The notes below the pieces were generated by a model, which saw nothing but the letters and a program-made list of their open reading frames with translations, had not been told where the DNA came from and searched no databases. Positions 15,402-24,258 of a DNA stretch of 64,000 nt are shown piece after piece. How positions within the stretch are numbered: position 1 is the stretch's first letter; every line of letters starts with the position of its first letter. Origin of the DNA: Flavobacteriales bacterium. Lineage in GTDB: Bacteria > Bacteroidota > Bacteroidia > Flavobacteriales > Schleiferiaceae. Made by a program: the position numbers and the translations under genes. The stretch is from contig CP051243.1 in the NCBI GenBank assembly GCA_017795025.1, positions 3,372,897 through 3,436,896 on the forward strand, written 5' to 3'.

Positions 15402-17156
15402 ATGCAAAAAACTACCCGCGCCATAGCTATGGCATTTCTTGGAATGGCAAGCCTTAGCCTCTCTGCTCAGGAATCGCCGAGCGTTCATCAGGTGGAAGGA
15501 CGAACTTATGTGAATAAGGATTTACCTATCTATTTACAGTTTAAGACCGCACCCAATGGCAAGGCTTACGATTTAAAAAGCGAAAAGAATCCTCAGGATG
15601 CTAATCCATTATACTTGGATACGGAAGGTGTGAACTATATCCGCTCGAAGTGGGCAGTAGATTCGGCCACCGGTAAAACCATTTATCCTACCCGAGAGGT
15701 AATGATGGAAATTTACTGTGATGGATTGGCGCCCAGTACGTCGATTACCTTAAAAAACGCCCCGCGCTATTCTTCTGCTGGAACGGTTTATTATGGTAAA
15801 GGCCTAGTTATGGTCCTAAGTCCTAGTGATGGTTATGCTTTTGACGGTACCCGCGTTTCTAGTGACGGGGTTTCGGGTGTTAAGAGCACCAGCTACACTG
15901 TAAATGGCGCTCAGGCTACTTATAATTCGGAAGTGGCCATGAATAAGGAGGGACAGCAAAATGTTTCTTGGCAGAGTATAGACTATGTAGGCAATTTGGA
16001 AAGCCCAAAGAACCGGGTTTTTGTAATTGACCTTACCGCACCAAGCACGGGTATTTCTAAAAATGGAGATCAAAGTGGCGATATTTTTTCTGCCCGATCC
16101 ACCTTTTCCCTTTCGCCAAGCGATGCTTCAAGTGGGGTAGATTACACGACCTTTAGCTTTGACAATGGTACAAATAAGTATGGGACGCGCGTATCTTTAT
16201 CTGCCTTGAGCGATGGGGAACACACCATTACTTGGTACAGCGAGGATAATGTTGATAATTCCGAGGCTAAGAACTCCTATACTTTTTATCTCGACCGCAC
16301 GGCTCCGGTGAGTAGCATCGCTATTCAGGGCGATTTATGCGAAGGGCGATACGACTATATTAGCGAACGTTCAAAGTTTAATTTGAGCTCAACCGATAAT
16401 AAAGCCGGGGTGCAGTCCATTGAATACTCTATAAATGGCGGAGCCTACAGTACCTTTAATCAAGCTTTGAATTTACCTAACCAGAATGGCTTAGTTACGG
16501 TGCGTTTCCGAGCTACCGATAAGGTAAATAACCGCAGTGCAAGCAGTGCCAAAACCTATTACTTAGATAATATCGCACCCAATACCACCATTAGCTATGG
16601 GGCACCGCAATTCTTTAAACAAGGTGAACTTTTTATCACTTCCAATACACCTGTTACGCTAACCGCACGCGATAATGCATCGGGGGTAGATAAAACCACC
16701 TATAATACCGATGGCAGCGGCGGTGGAACTTACAGCAGTTCCTTTACCGTATCCAACGAGGGACCACATACCCTTAACTTCCAGTCTACGGATTGCGTGA
16801 AGAATCAAGAGGCTTCGAAGTCCAGTAAATGTCATGTTGATAACAGTCCGCCCGAAATTTACCATCACTTTAGTATCGAGCCTGTGGGAGAGAAAACCGT
16901 TGACGGAAAAACCGTTAAGGTTTATCCTAATTATACCCGCTTGTATTTAGGGGCAACTGATGTGAAAGTTGGAACCGACAAAATTGAGTATAGCATTAAT
17001 GGGGAGGCCTTCCGCGCTTATTCTTCTCCGCGTACTTTAGATATTTCGGAGTTGGATCAGTTTACCTCAGAAAAGGTGTACGAAGTTACCGTTCGGGCAA
17101 TTGATAAGCTTGGCAATAAAAGCGAACAAACCTTCATGTTTGCTATAGAGCGTTAA
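15402..17156 (+). CDS. Exported protein with repeated OmpL47/Ig-like domains
   Basis: A 584-residue protein with the signal peptide MQKTTRAIAMAFLGMASLSLSA. From about residue 100 it contains five repeats of 80-90 residues, each ending in a phrase such as VFVIDLTAP, FYLDRTAP, YYLDNIAP or CHVDNSPP and containing a GxxSxxYSINGG-like strand. This is the OmpL47-type beta-sandwich pattern. No T9SS sorting domain ends the protein; the C-terminus is simply the last domain (FAIER), so it is probably periplasmic or surface-associated. Adhesive or structural roles are possible but unproven. Confidence 0.8.
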   Translation: MQKTTRAIAMAFLGMASLSLSAQESPSVHQVEGRTYVNKDLPIYLQFKTAPNGKAYDLKSEKNPQDANPLYLDTEGVNYIRSKWAVDSATGKTIYPTREVMMEIYCDGLAPSTSITLKNAPRYSSAGTVYYGKGLVMVLSPSDGYAFDGTRVSSDGVSGVKSTSYTVNGAQATYNSEVAMNKEGQQNVSWQSIDYVGNLESPKNRVFVIDLTAPSTGISKNGDQSGDIFSARSTFSLSPSDASSGVDYTTFSFDNGTNKYGTRVSLSALSDGEHTITWYSEDNVDNSEAKNSYTFYLDRTAPVSSIAIQGDLCEGRYDYISERSKFNLSSTDNKAGVQSIEYSINGGAYSTFNQALNLPNQNGLVTVRFRATDKVNNRSASSAKTYYLDNIAPNTTISYGAPQFFKQGELFITSNTPVTLTARDNASGVDKTTYNTDGSGGGTYSSSFTVSNEGPHTLNFQSTDCVKNQEASKSSKCHVDNSPPEIYHHFSIEPVGEKTVDGKTVKVYPNYTRLYLGATDVKVGTDKIEYSINGEAFRAYSSPRTLDISELDQFTSEKVYEVTVRAIDKLGNKSEQTFMFAIER

Positions 17157-17177
17157 AATAGTGCGATTGAAAAATGT

Positions 17178-17205
17178 AAGGCCTCCACTTTTGGGGGCCT
17201 TTTTT
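17178..17205 (+). terminator. Rho-independent terminator
   Basis: AAGGCCTCC pairs with GGGGGCCTT (one G-T pair) around a 6-nt loop, followed by TTTTT. Confidence 0.85.
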
Positions 17206-17269
17206 AGTTAAAGATTGATTACTTTTTAGCCAGCTGCTCTTATAGCTGTTTCTAATTTTTTTAATCCTT

Positions 17270-17917
17270 ATGAATCGGATATCTTACTTAAGCCAATCTA
17301 TTGTGTCGGTACTGCTGTTGATGGTCCTATTTCAGGGATGTCATTCTTCAAGCGCTAAAAAGGAAAACCAGACTTCCCAGCAGGCTCTTGCGATAAGCGC
17401 CCCAATTGATGGTTTTTTAAAAGAACTATTAGTTAGTGAGGGGCAAAAGGTGGAACAAGGTCAGGTCTTAATCTTTATAGACACGACCAAAATTGCCTTG
17501 CAAAGAGCTTACCTTCGATCAGAAATGAACCGAATAAGTGCCACTATGCAATCGCCAGCGCAACCAACCGCCGCCCTTAGGGCTAAATTGGGGAACCTGT
17601 ATTACCAGCAGGGGCAGTATGAATCTAAATCCATTTCGGAGGTGAGCAAGGAGGATCGGATTCAGTTGGATTATGAAATTATTCATGCCAAGGAAGAGTT
17701 GGTGACCCTTCAAAAAGAGATTGAACAAAGAAATTCGGCGCTTAAATATGAAATGCAGGGAATTGAGATTCAAATGCGGATCCTTGATCAAGAAATGAAG
17801 CGCCATGTACTAAGAGCACCCATCGCAGGGGAAATAATGGGTGTAAATGTGTACAATGGCAAGTGGTTGGATCAAGGAAGCAGGCTTCTTTCTATTCAAG
17901 GGGATTCTATTCAGTAG
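17270..17917 (+). CDS. HlyD-like periplasmic adaptor, orphan and short
   Basis: A 215-residue protein with an N-terminal signal or lipobox (LLMVLFQGC). A biotinyl-lipoyl-like half (SAPIDGFLKELLVSEGQKVEQGQVLIFIDT, residues 43-72) is followed by an alpha-helical hairpin (residues 75-170) and the second lipoyl half (LRAPIAGEIMGVNVYNGKWLDQGSRLLSI). This is the core of membrane-fusion proteins, but the beta-barrel and membrane-proximal domains are missing (typical length 330-450). No ABC, MFS or RND pump gene is adjacent. It ends just before the fad operator. It may be a specialised adaptor or a remnant. Confidence 0.7.
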   Translation: MNRISYLSQSIVSVLLLMVLFQGCHSSSAKKENQTSQQALAISAPIDGFLKELLVSEGQKVEQGQVLIFIDTTKIALQRAYLRSEMNRISATMQSPAQPTAALRAKLGNLYYQQGQYESKSISEVSKEDRIQLDYEIIHAKEELVTLQKEIEQRNSALKYEMQGIEIQMRILDQEMKRHVLRAPIAGEIMGVNVYNGKWLDQGSRLLSIQGDSIQ

Positions 17918-17930
17918 ATTGATTGATGCG

Positions 17931-17966
17931 AATTTACTATGCGTGCATAATTTTTTCATATCTTAG
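17931..17966 (+). promoter_or_regulatory. fad-type operator and promoter of the MarR-fadN-fadA operon
   Basis: Bases 17931-17952 are identical, in reverse complement, to 26421-26442 before fadE. The core TTTACTATGCGTGCATAA contains the dyad TATGC-GT-GCATA. The -7-like box TATCTTAG (17959-17966, one mismatch) follows 6 bp later, so the operator covers the -33 region and spacer. A repressor bound here would block the polymerase. The neighbouring MarR protein is the natural candidate. Confidence 0.75.
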
Positions 17967-17990
17967 CCGTGCTCCTAAAAAATATAGCTT

Positions 17991-18440
17991 TTGAAACCTG
18001 AAGAAACGGTTGATTTTCATATCAAGAGAACCTGGCAAAGCATAGCTAAAATGTACAATGAGGTAGCGGCTGGATATGGTGCCACCATGGCGACCGGATA
18101 CGTGCTCCTCAATATCGATAAAGAAAAAGGTACACCCAGCACAGCCTTGGGCCCAAAGATGGGTATGGAGGCCACCAGTTTATCCCGCATCTTAAAAAGT
18201 ATGGAAGAGAAAGGACTGATTGAACGAAAGCCGAATCCGGCGGACGGTCGCTCGGTCCTTGTTTTTTTAACTCCTTTTGGAATTGAAAAGCGTGCAGATG
18301 CTAAGGCGGCGGTGATTGGTTTTAATCAGCAGGTTTTTAATCGTTTCCCTCAACATGAACTAGACCTGTTTTTTAAGGTGATTCAAGGCATTGAATCAAT
18401 GCTTCAGGAGAACAAATTGGCAACTCAAGAAATTAAATAA
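17991..18440 (+). CDS. MarR-family regulator of beta-oxidation genes
   Basis: A 149-residue winged-helix protein of the MarR type. Recognition-helix region: TPSTALGPKMGMEATSLSRILKSMEEKGLIERKPNP (roughly residues 43-80), then the wing, DGRSVLVFLTPFG. The start codon is TTG: the N-terminus MKPEETVDFHIKRTWQSIAKMYN is what this Bacteroidota group usually shows and no suitable ATG precedes residue 21. It is first in an operon with fadN (4-bp gap). By analogy with other fatty-acid regulators, acyl-CoA may be the ligand; that is inference. Confidence 0.88.
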   Translation: MKPEETVDFHIKRTWQSIAKMYNEVAAGYGATMATGYVLLNIDKEKGTPSTALGPKMGMEATSLSRILKSMEEKGLIERKPNPADGRSVLVFLTPFGIEKRADAKAAVIGFNQQVFNRFPQHELDLFFKVIQGIESMLQENKLATQEIK

Positions 18441-18444
18441 TTGT

Positions 18445-20850
18445 ATGAGAAAATCTATTAAACACGCAACGGTAATTGGCTCTGGAATTATGGGAAGTCA
18501 AATTGCCTGCCATCTCGCGAATATTGGTCTGCGAGTTTTGTTATTGGATATAGTACCCCGCGAGCTTAGCGAGAAAGAGGAAAAAGCTGGCTTGAGTTTA
18601 GAGGATGCCCAGGTTCGGAATCGGATTGTAAATGAGAGTCTGGCTAAGGCAGTTAAGATGAACCCTGCACCTTTATTCGATAAGTCGTATGCCTCGCGCA
18701 TCAGCACCGGGAATATTGATGATGATTTAAACCAAGTGGCCAAGACCGATTGGATTATTGAGGTGGTCGTGGAACGTTTGGACATCAAGCAAAGCTTATT
18801 CGAAAAGATTGAAAAATATCGGAAACCAGGGACCCTTATTTCTTCCAATACTTCTGGAATTCCTATTCATTTAATGACCGAAGGTCGGTCGGAAGATTTT
18901 CAAAAGCATTTCTTGGGAACTCACTTCTTTAACCCTCCTCGCTACTTAGAGTTATTGGAGATTATCCCAACGCCCAAAACCGATCCTGAGGTAGTGGACT
19001 TCTTTATGCACTATGGAGATCGTTTTCTGGGGAAAACTACCGTATTATGTAAGGATACTCCAGCTTTTATCGCCAATAGGGTGGGTATTTTTGCCATTAT
19101 GGACCTCTTCCATAAGGTTCAGGATATGGGTCTTTCCGTAGAGGACATCGATAAGCTGACAGGTCCCTTAATTGGTCGTCCTAAATCGGCTACCTTCCGA
19201 ACAGCAGATGTGGTGGGCCTAGATACCCTAATACATGTAGCTAATGGATTAGCGAAAGCGGTTCCCCACGATGAAAAGAAGGATAAATTCCTTTTACCCG
19301 ATTTCTTGCAAAAAATGCAAGAGAATAATTGGTTGGGATCCAAAACCGGACAAGGTTTTTACAAAAAGATTAAAGGCGAAGGCGGTAAATCTGAAATCCT
19401 ATCCCTTGATCTCGATACCCTGGAATACACCCCGCAAAAGAAATCCAAATTCCCAACGCTCGAATTAACCAAAACCATCGATGATGTTAAAGAACGCTGG
19501 AAAGTATTAATCGGAGGAAAGGATAAGGCCGGAGAATTTTACCGTCGCAGTTTAGCCGGGGTCTTGGCCTATGCGGCTAATCGAATTCCAGAGATAGCCG
19601 ACGATCTTTTCCGGATTGATCAGGGTATGCGTGCCGGCTTTGGCTGGAAGCATGGACCCTTCGAAATTTGGGATGCCATCGGTTTAGATAAGGGTATTAA
19701 GCTTATCGAGGCTGAGGGTTTGGGCCTAGCCGATTGGGTGAAGAATCTTAAAGCGGCCGGCAAAGAATCTTTTTATACCGTTAAGGATGGTCAAGGCTAT
19801 TTTTATCATATCGGTGATGGAGACTACAAGGCCTTACCAGGCGGAAAGAGCTTTATTGTTCTTGATCATATCCGCCCCAGCAGTACCGTTTGGAAGAATA
19901 AGGAGTGCGCGGTCGAAGACCTTGGCGATGGTATTCTGAACATCGAGTTCCGCTCTAAAATGAACTCTTTAGGGAGTGGTGTTTTAGCGGGGATAAACAA
20001 GGGCATTGAATTGGCCGAAAAGGATTTCCAGGGCGTGGTGATTTCTAATCAAGGAGATAACTTTTCGGTGGGCGCCAATCTGGCCATGATCTTTATGATG
20101 GCCATTGAACAGGAGTTCGATGAGCTCAACTTTGCCATTAAGTACTTCCAAGATAGTATGATGCGGGTTCGTTACTCCTCGGTTCCGGTGGTAGTTGCGC
20201 CTCATCAAATGGCTTTAGGTGGAGGTTGCGAAATGTCGCTTCACGCGGATGCGGTTCAGGCTGCAGCTGAGACCTACATCGGATTAGTAGAATTTGGGGT
20301 TGGAGTAATCCCTGGAGGGGGCGGAACCAAGGAGCTCACCCGCAGAGCCGCACAGCGATACCTTAAAGACGATATTGAAACCAATGCTTATCGGGAAAAC
20401 CTTTTTATGATTGGTCAGGCGCAAGTCGCTAAATCAGCCAAGGAAGCTTTTAATATGGGGCTCTTTGTGGAAGGTAGAGATGGTATTTCTTTAAATCGAC
20501 ATCGTCTTATTGCCGACGCCAAGGAAAAGGCCATTGCTTTAGCAGAAACGGGTTATACCATGCCTGTGAAGGAAAAAGATATTAAGGTTTTAGGTCGCCA
20601 AGGACTGGGAATGTTTACAGTGGGCGCGAATACCATGTTGGAAGGAGGGTATATTACCCCTCATGAAAAGAAGATGGTAGAAAAGCTCGCTTACGTAATG
20701 TGTGGTGGCGATTTATCAGCCCCTACCATGGTTTCAGAACAGTATCTCCTCGATTTAGAACGGGAAGCATTCTTAAGTCTTTGTGGCGAAAAGAAAACCC
20801 TAGAGCGCATTCAACATATGTTGAAGACTGGGAAGCCGTTGAGGAATTAA
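18445..20850 (+). CDS. fadN: 3-hydroxyacyl-CoA dehydrogenase/enoyl-CoA hydratase, FadN type
   Basis: A bifunctional beta-oxidation enzyme of 801 residues: hydration of trans-2-enoyl-CoA and NAD-dependent oxidation of 3-hydroxyacyl-CoA. The NAD-binding motif GSGIMGS is at residues 12-18 and the HAD C-terminal segments follow (HFFNPPRYLELLEII, KDTPAFIANR). The enoyl-CoA hydratase/isomerase part is C-terminal, with GGGCEMSLHADAVQ and VGVIPGGGGTKE. This HAD-first order is that of Bacillus FadN and the reverse of E. coli FadB. ATG at 18445 was chosen over an in-frame start inside marR, since the Rossmann fold begins there. The end, HMLKTGKPLRN, looks complete. Confidence 0.94.
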   Translation: MRKSIKHATVIGSGIMGSQIACHLANIGLRVLLLDIVPRELSEKEEKAGLSLEDAQVRNRIVNESLAKAVKMNPAPLFDKSYASRISTGNIDDDLNQVAKTDWIIEVVVERLDIKQSLFEKIEKYRKPGTLISSNTSGIPIHLMTEGRSEDFQKHFLGTHFFNPPRYLELLEIIPTPKTDPEVVDFFMHYGDRFLGKTTVLCKDTPAFIANRVGIFAIMDLFHKVQDMGLSVEDIDKLTGPLIGRPKSATFRTADVVGLDTLIHVANGLAKAVPHDEKKDKFLLPDFLQKMQENNWLGSKTGQGFYKKIKGEGGKSEILSLDLDTLEYTPQKKSKFPTLELTKTIDDVKERWKVLIGGKDKAGEFYRRSLAGVLAYAANRIPEIADDLFRIDQGMRAGFGWKHGPFEIWDAIGLDKGIKLIEAEGLGLADWVKNLKAAGKESFYTVKDGQGYFYHIGDGDYKALPGGKSFIVLDHIRPSSTVWKNKECAVEDLGDGILNIEFRSKMNSLGSGVLAGINKGIELAEKDFQGVVISNQGDNFSVGANLAMIFMMAIEQEFDELNFAIKYFQDSMMRVRYSSVPVVVAPHQMALGGGCEMSLHADAVQAAAETYIGLVEFGVGVIPGGGGTKELTRRAAQRYLKDDIETNAYRENLFMIGQAQVAKSAKEAFNMGLFVEGRDGISLNRHRLIADAKEKAIALAETGYTMPVKEKDIKVLGRQGLGMFTVGANTMLEGGYITPHEKKMVEKLAYVMCGGDLSAPTMVSEQYLLDLEREAFLSLCGEKKTLERIQHMLKTGKPLRN

Positions 20851-20853
20851 AAT

Positions 20854-20884
20854 GAGATGTGAGATGTGAGATGTGAGATGTGAG
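20854..20884 (+). repeat. Left 7-bp repeats flanking the four-helix-bundle gene
   Basis: Four tandem copies of GAGATGT plus GAG, starting 4 bp after the fadN stop. Their reverse complement (TCTCACA/TCTCAAA units) lies directly behind the next gene at 21261-21290, so the two arrays form imperfect terminal inverted repeats around it. Confidence 0.85.
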
Positions 20885-20897
20885 AAAAATTTTAAAA

Positions 20898-21260
20898 ATG
20901 CACAATTTCAAAGAGTTGAAGATTTGGCAATTTGGAATTCAAATTGCAGAAGAGGTTTATCTAATTAGCAAAGGCTTTCCCCAAGAGGAGCAGTTTGGCT
21001 TAACTAGCCAGTTGAGACGGGCTGCCATTTCAATACCTTCCAATATTGCAGAAGGAGCCGGTCGTAAAACAGATAAGGATTTTAATAGGTTTTTAGACAT
21101 GGCGAATGGATCAATCAATGAGGTAGAAACGCAGGTGCTATTAGCCCTAAGACTTGGCTTTGTTGAACCCTCGGAAAAGATTGATGAATTACTCAAGCGT
21201 TTGGATGAAGTGCAAAAAATGATCTTTTCCCTTCAAAAGTCCTTAATTACAAGACCCTAG
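20898..21260 (+). CDS. Four-helix-bundle protein (23S rRNA intervening-sequence type)
   Basis: A 120-residue all-helical protein of the S23/IVS four-helix-bundle family, with the hallmarks FKELKIWQFGIQIAEEVY, FGLTSQLRRAAISIPSNIAEG and a final helix region LDEVQKMIFSLQKSL. Related proteins were first found encoded within intervening sequences of 23S rRNA genes and are often multicopy; the biochemical role is unknown. ATG at 20898 was used, since MHNFKELKIW is the usual beginning. It interrupts the fadN-fadA pair and is bordered by inverted GAGATGT-type repeats, so a recent insertion is likely. Confidence 0.88.
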   Translation: MHNFKELKIWQFGIQIAEEVYLISKGFPQEEQFGLTSQLRRAAISIPSNIAEGAGRKTDKDFNRFLDMANGSINEVETQVLLALRLGFVEPSEKIDELLKRLDEVQKMIFSLQKSLITRP

Positions 21261-21290
21261 TCTCAAATCTCACATCTCAAATCTCACATC
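21261..21290 (-). repeat. Right 7-bp repeats flanking the four-helix-bundle gene
   Basis: Alternating TCTCAAA and TCTCACA units begin at the base after the stop codon. On the minus strand they read GAGATGT and GAGATTT, matching the left array at 20854-20884 in inverted orientation. Confidence 0.82.
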
Positions 21291-21325
21291 CGACACCAAA
21301 AAAATAAAACTTTAAGATAATATTT

Positions 21326-22501
21326 ATGAATGCATACATCGTAGCCGCAAAACGCACAGCAGTAGGAAAGGCCCCTAAAGGAGTATTTCGCTTTACCCGT
21401 CCCGATAATTTGGCGGGGACGCTTATCCGCGAAATTATGAAGGACCTCCCGCAATTGGATAAAGAGCGTATCGACGACGTAATTGTAGGTAATGCCATGC
21501 CCGAAGCGGAGCAAGGAATGAATATGGCCCGCTTGGTGTCCTTAATGGGTTTAGATACCGTAAAGGTTCCAGGTGTAACGGTTAATCGCTGGTGTGCCAG
21601 TGGTTTAGAAACCATTGCCATGGCTTCGGCTAAAATTCATGCCGGTATTGCCGATTGTATCATCGCTGGGGGAGTGGAAAGCATGAGCTACATTCCCATG
21701 GGTGGTTTTAAACAGGTTCCGAGTTATGAATTAGCGAAGGAGCACGCCGATTATTACAATAATATGGGCCTTACGGCAGAAGCAGTAGCGGAGAAGTACA
21801 AGGTTTCGAGGGAGGATCAGGATCAATTTGGATTTGATTCGCACATGAAGGCTTTGGCTGCTATCGAAAGTGGTCGCTTTAAAGATGATATCGTACCCAT
21901 AGAAGTGGAGGAGGTTTACCTCGATGAAAATGAAAAACGGCAGGTACGTACCTACACCGTAGACACGGATGAAGGACCGCGTAAGGGAACTAATGTAGAG
22001 GCCATGTCCAAATTACGTCCCGTTTTTGCAGCCAAAGGTTCCGTTACGGCGGGTAACTCCTCTCAAATGAGTGATGGCGCAGCCTTTGTGGTAGTGATGA
22101 GCGAAAAGATGGTAAATGAATTAGGTTTAAAACCCATTGCCCGATTACTCAATTACCAGGTTGTAGGAGTGGAACCCCGAATCATGGGAATTGGACCGGT
22201 GGATGCCATTCCCAAGGCTTTAAAGGCAGCTGGAATGAAAAAGGATGATATCGATTTATTCGAGCTAAACGAAGCTTTTGCCTCTCAGTCTCTCGCTGTA
22301 ATTCGAGAATTGGATTTAGATCCGAGCAAAGTGAATGTGAATGGTGGGGCTATTGCCATGGGACATCCATTAGGCTGTACGGGCGCTAAGCTTTCCGTGC
22401 AAATTTTTAATGAACTTAAAAAACGCGACCAGAAATACGGCATGGTGACCATGTGCGTAGGTGAGGGTCAAGGAGCAGCAGGAATTTACGAGCTGCTATA
22501 A
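21326..22501 (+). CDS. fadA: Acetyl-CoA C-acyltransferase (thiolase)
   Basis: Cleaves 3-ketoacyl-CoA with CoA to give acetyl-CoA, the last step of beta-oxidation. The 391 residues are full length. The acylated Cys is in [11 protein letters not shown] near residue 90, and the C-terminal motifs are [18 protein letters not shown] and [13 protein letters not shown], with the catalytic His and second Cys. It is the third enzyme-operon gene after marR and fadN and is separated from fadN by the inserted four-helix-bundle gene. A terminator follows. Confidence 0.95.
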   Translation: MNAYIVAAKRTAVGKAPKGVFRFTRPDNLAGTLIREIMKDLPQLDKERIDDVIVGNAMPEAEQGMNMARLVSLMGLDTVKVPGVTVNRWCASGLETIAMASAKIHAGIADCIIAGGVESMSYIPMGGFKQVPSYELAKEHADYYNNMGLTAEAVAEKYKVSREDQDQFGFDSHMKALAAIESGRFKDDIVPIEVEEVYLDENEKRQVRTYTVDTDEGPRKGTNVEAMSKLRPVFAAKGSVTAGNSSQMSDGAAFVVVMSEKMVNELGLKPIARLLNYQVVGVEPRIMGIGPVDAIPKALKAAGMKKDDIDLFELNEAFASQSLAVIRELDLDPSKVNVNGGAIAMGHPLGCTGAKLSVQIFNELKKRDQKYGMVTMCVGEGQGAAGIYELL

Positions 22502-22521
22502 ATTTAATTGTGATTAGATTC

Positions 22522-22563
22522 ATAAGCCTCTGCTGCATTTTGCGGTAGGGGCTTATTTTTTTT
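22522..22563 (+). terminator. Rho-independent terminator of the fad operon
   Basis: ATAAGCC pairs with GGCTTAT across an imperfect inner stem, followed by a run of eight T. Confidence 0.8.
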
Positions 22564-22632
22564 CATTCCCTTTGTCCCTTTCTTGGGTCGCTATTCGTAT
22601 TAGCTAGTACAAGAATCAAAATCTCTTATAAA

Positions 22633-24186
22633 ATGAAGAAATTAGTACTTAGCCTCTTATGCATGTTTAGCCTTAGTGCTTTTGCTCAGGGGAACCTTAC
22701 CGTAACAGTATCCGACAGTGGTGTAGTAGCCCCTGGGGTAGCTGTTTTCTATTTTAACTCCCCCGCCAGCTTTTATCCTAATGGATATAATAATCCGCCG
22801 GTAATCGAAAACTTCGATGCTTGGGGATATACGAGCAACAATGGTGTAGCAACCTTTGGACTTTGGAATGTAGCCATGAACGATACCGTTTTTTGGGCTA
22901 CTAAGGATTGCGCCGGAAACGTGGTTTGGGGTGCAGGAACGCCAACGACCATGATGCCAAGTATTAGCGGCACCTTATGGCTAGGCTGTTTACCGGGAGA
23001 TTGTGACGTGGTATTAACTGTGGACAGTGCTGCTACTCCAGCGGCCAACTATGGTATCATCCAGGCTTTCCCTTTACGTAACTTCACTAATACCAGTTTA
23101 CCAGGTAATATACCATCATTATGGTCGGTAAATGGTAACTATTCTTCAGGATTTACCAGTGCGAATTACGATAGTATCACCTTTAATATGAATACGGTTT
23201 CAGCACCTTACACTGTTACCTATTCTCGTGTGGATAGCCTTTGTTTACCTACAACTGTAAGCTTTGGTGGCACCGGTGGTGGTGGCGGTACCAATGTTAC
23301 TTGTAATCCTGCTTTCTTTGCCGATACTTTAGGGCAAACCGGATCAGGATACGGAATGTTATTCCGCGATGCTTCCATTAGCAATGGGACAATCATAAAC
23401 TACATGTGGGACTTTGGTGATGGTAATGCTTTAAATGGTACTACCTCAAACCCTACTCACACTTACGCCAATAGCGGAACTTATGCCGTTTGCTTAACGA
23501 TTACTGCAGTGTTAGGTTCGGATACCTGTAGTTCTACTTATTGCGACAGCGCCGTGTTTGTACCAGCCGGAGGTGGAGGTGGAAACCCAAATCCAATTAC
23601 CTGTAATGCAAGTTATATGGTAGATACCGTGAACTCTGGTCTATTCCAAAATCAATTAGTGATTTGGGAAACCTCTACATCTACCGGTAATATCATCAGC
23701 TACAGCTGGGACTTTGGCGACGGAACCGTTATTAACACCCAATACCCAAGCCATACTTATGCTAACACTGGCGTGTACCCCGTATGCCTAAGCATCGTAG
23801 CTATTGACAGTGCGGGAGTGGATACTTGTATGACTACTTTCTGCGATTCTATTGGATTTGATGCCAACGGTAATCTTGTATACAAGGAAGGTCAAAATGG
23901 CTTTACCATTAATGTTATCGATCCTGCTACGGTAGGTTTAGAGGACTTACTCTTAAACGAAAGTTTAGCCATGTATCCAAACCCTGCACAAGGTCGTGTG
24001 AACTTATCTTGGGATGCTTCACTAGAAGTTCAAACGGTAGCGGTTTATACCATTAGCGGACAACAAGTGATGGACCTTAAAGCCGAGGGCTCTGAAATGG
24101 AGATTAGCAATTTACCTGCAGGTGCTTACCTGGTACGAGTGAATGCTGCTTCAGCAAGCAAGACCTTGCGTTTAATTGTACAATAA
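22633..24186 (+). CDS. Secreted PKD-domain protein with T9SS type A sorting domain
   Basis: A 517-residue protein with the signal peptide MKKLVLSLLCMFSLSAFA. Two PKD domains are clear: WDFGDGNALNGTTSNPTHTY (about residue 260) and WDFGDGTVINTQYPSHTYA (about residue 355), each ending in a CLTI/CLSI strand and Cys-rich loop. They are separated by Gly-rich linkers (GGTGGGGGTN, AGGGGGNP). The C-terminus, LAMYPNPAQGRVNLSWD...LPAGAYLVRVNAAS...LIVQ, is a type A sorting domain, so the protein should be exported by type IX secretion. It is placed between the fad operon and the sigma-factor pair; a shared function is not evident. Confidence 0.88.
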   Translation: MKKLVLSLLCMFSLSAFAQGNLTVTVSDSGVVAPGVAVFYFNSPASFYPNGYNNPPVIENFDAWGYTSNNGVATFGLWNVAMNDTVFWATKDCAGNVVWGAGTPTTMMPSISGTLWLGCLPGDCDVVLTVDSAATPAANYGIIQAFPLRNFTNTSLPGNIPSLWSVNGNYSSGFTSANYDSITFNMNTVSAPYTVTYSRVDSLCLPTTVSFGGTGGGGGTNVTCNPAFFADTLGQTGSGYGMLFRDASISNGTIINYMWDFGDGNALNGTTSNPTHTYANSGTYAVCLTITAVLGSDTCSSTYCDSAVFVPAGGGGGNPNPITCNASYMVDTVNSGLFQNQLVIWETSTSTGNIISYSWDFGDGTVINTQYPSHTYANTGVYPVCLSIVAIDSAGVDTCMTTFCDSIGFDANGNLVYKEGQNGFTINVIDPATVGLEDLLLNESLAMYPNPAQGRVNLSWDASLEVQTVAVYTISGQQVMDLKAEGSEMEISNLPAGAYLVRVNAASASKTLRLIVQ

Positions 24187-24205
24187 GATCAATTAACCCT
24201 ATGGG

Positions 24206-24245
24206 AAGGAAGTGCGTCTTGGAATTTTTCCGAGACGCTTTCCTT
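24206..24245. terminator. Long hairpin after the PKD gene
   Basis: AAGGAA..GCGTCT.GGAA pairs with TTCC.AGACGC..TTCCTT around a T-rich loop. There is no long T run, so it may be an inefficient terminator or an mRNA-end stabiliser. The ECF sigma gene begins 13 bp later. Confidence 0.55.
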
Positions 24246-24258
24246 ACCTTGAGTTTTA

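Noticed and set aside
18391-18444. Earlier in-frame start of fadN
   Set aside because: It lies inside marR and adds residues before the Rossmann fold that homologues lack; ATG at 18445 fits.
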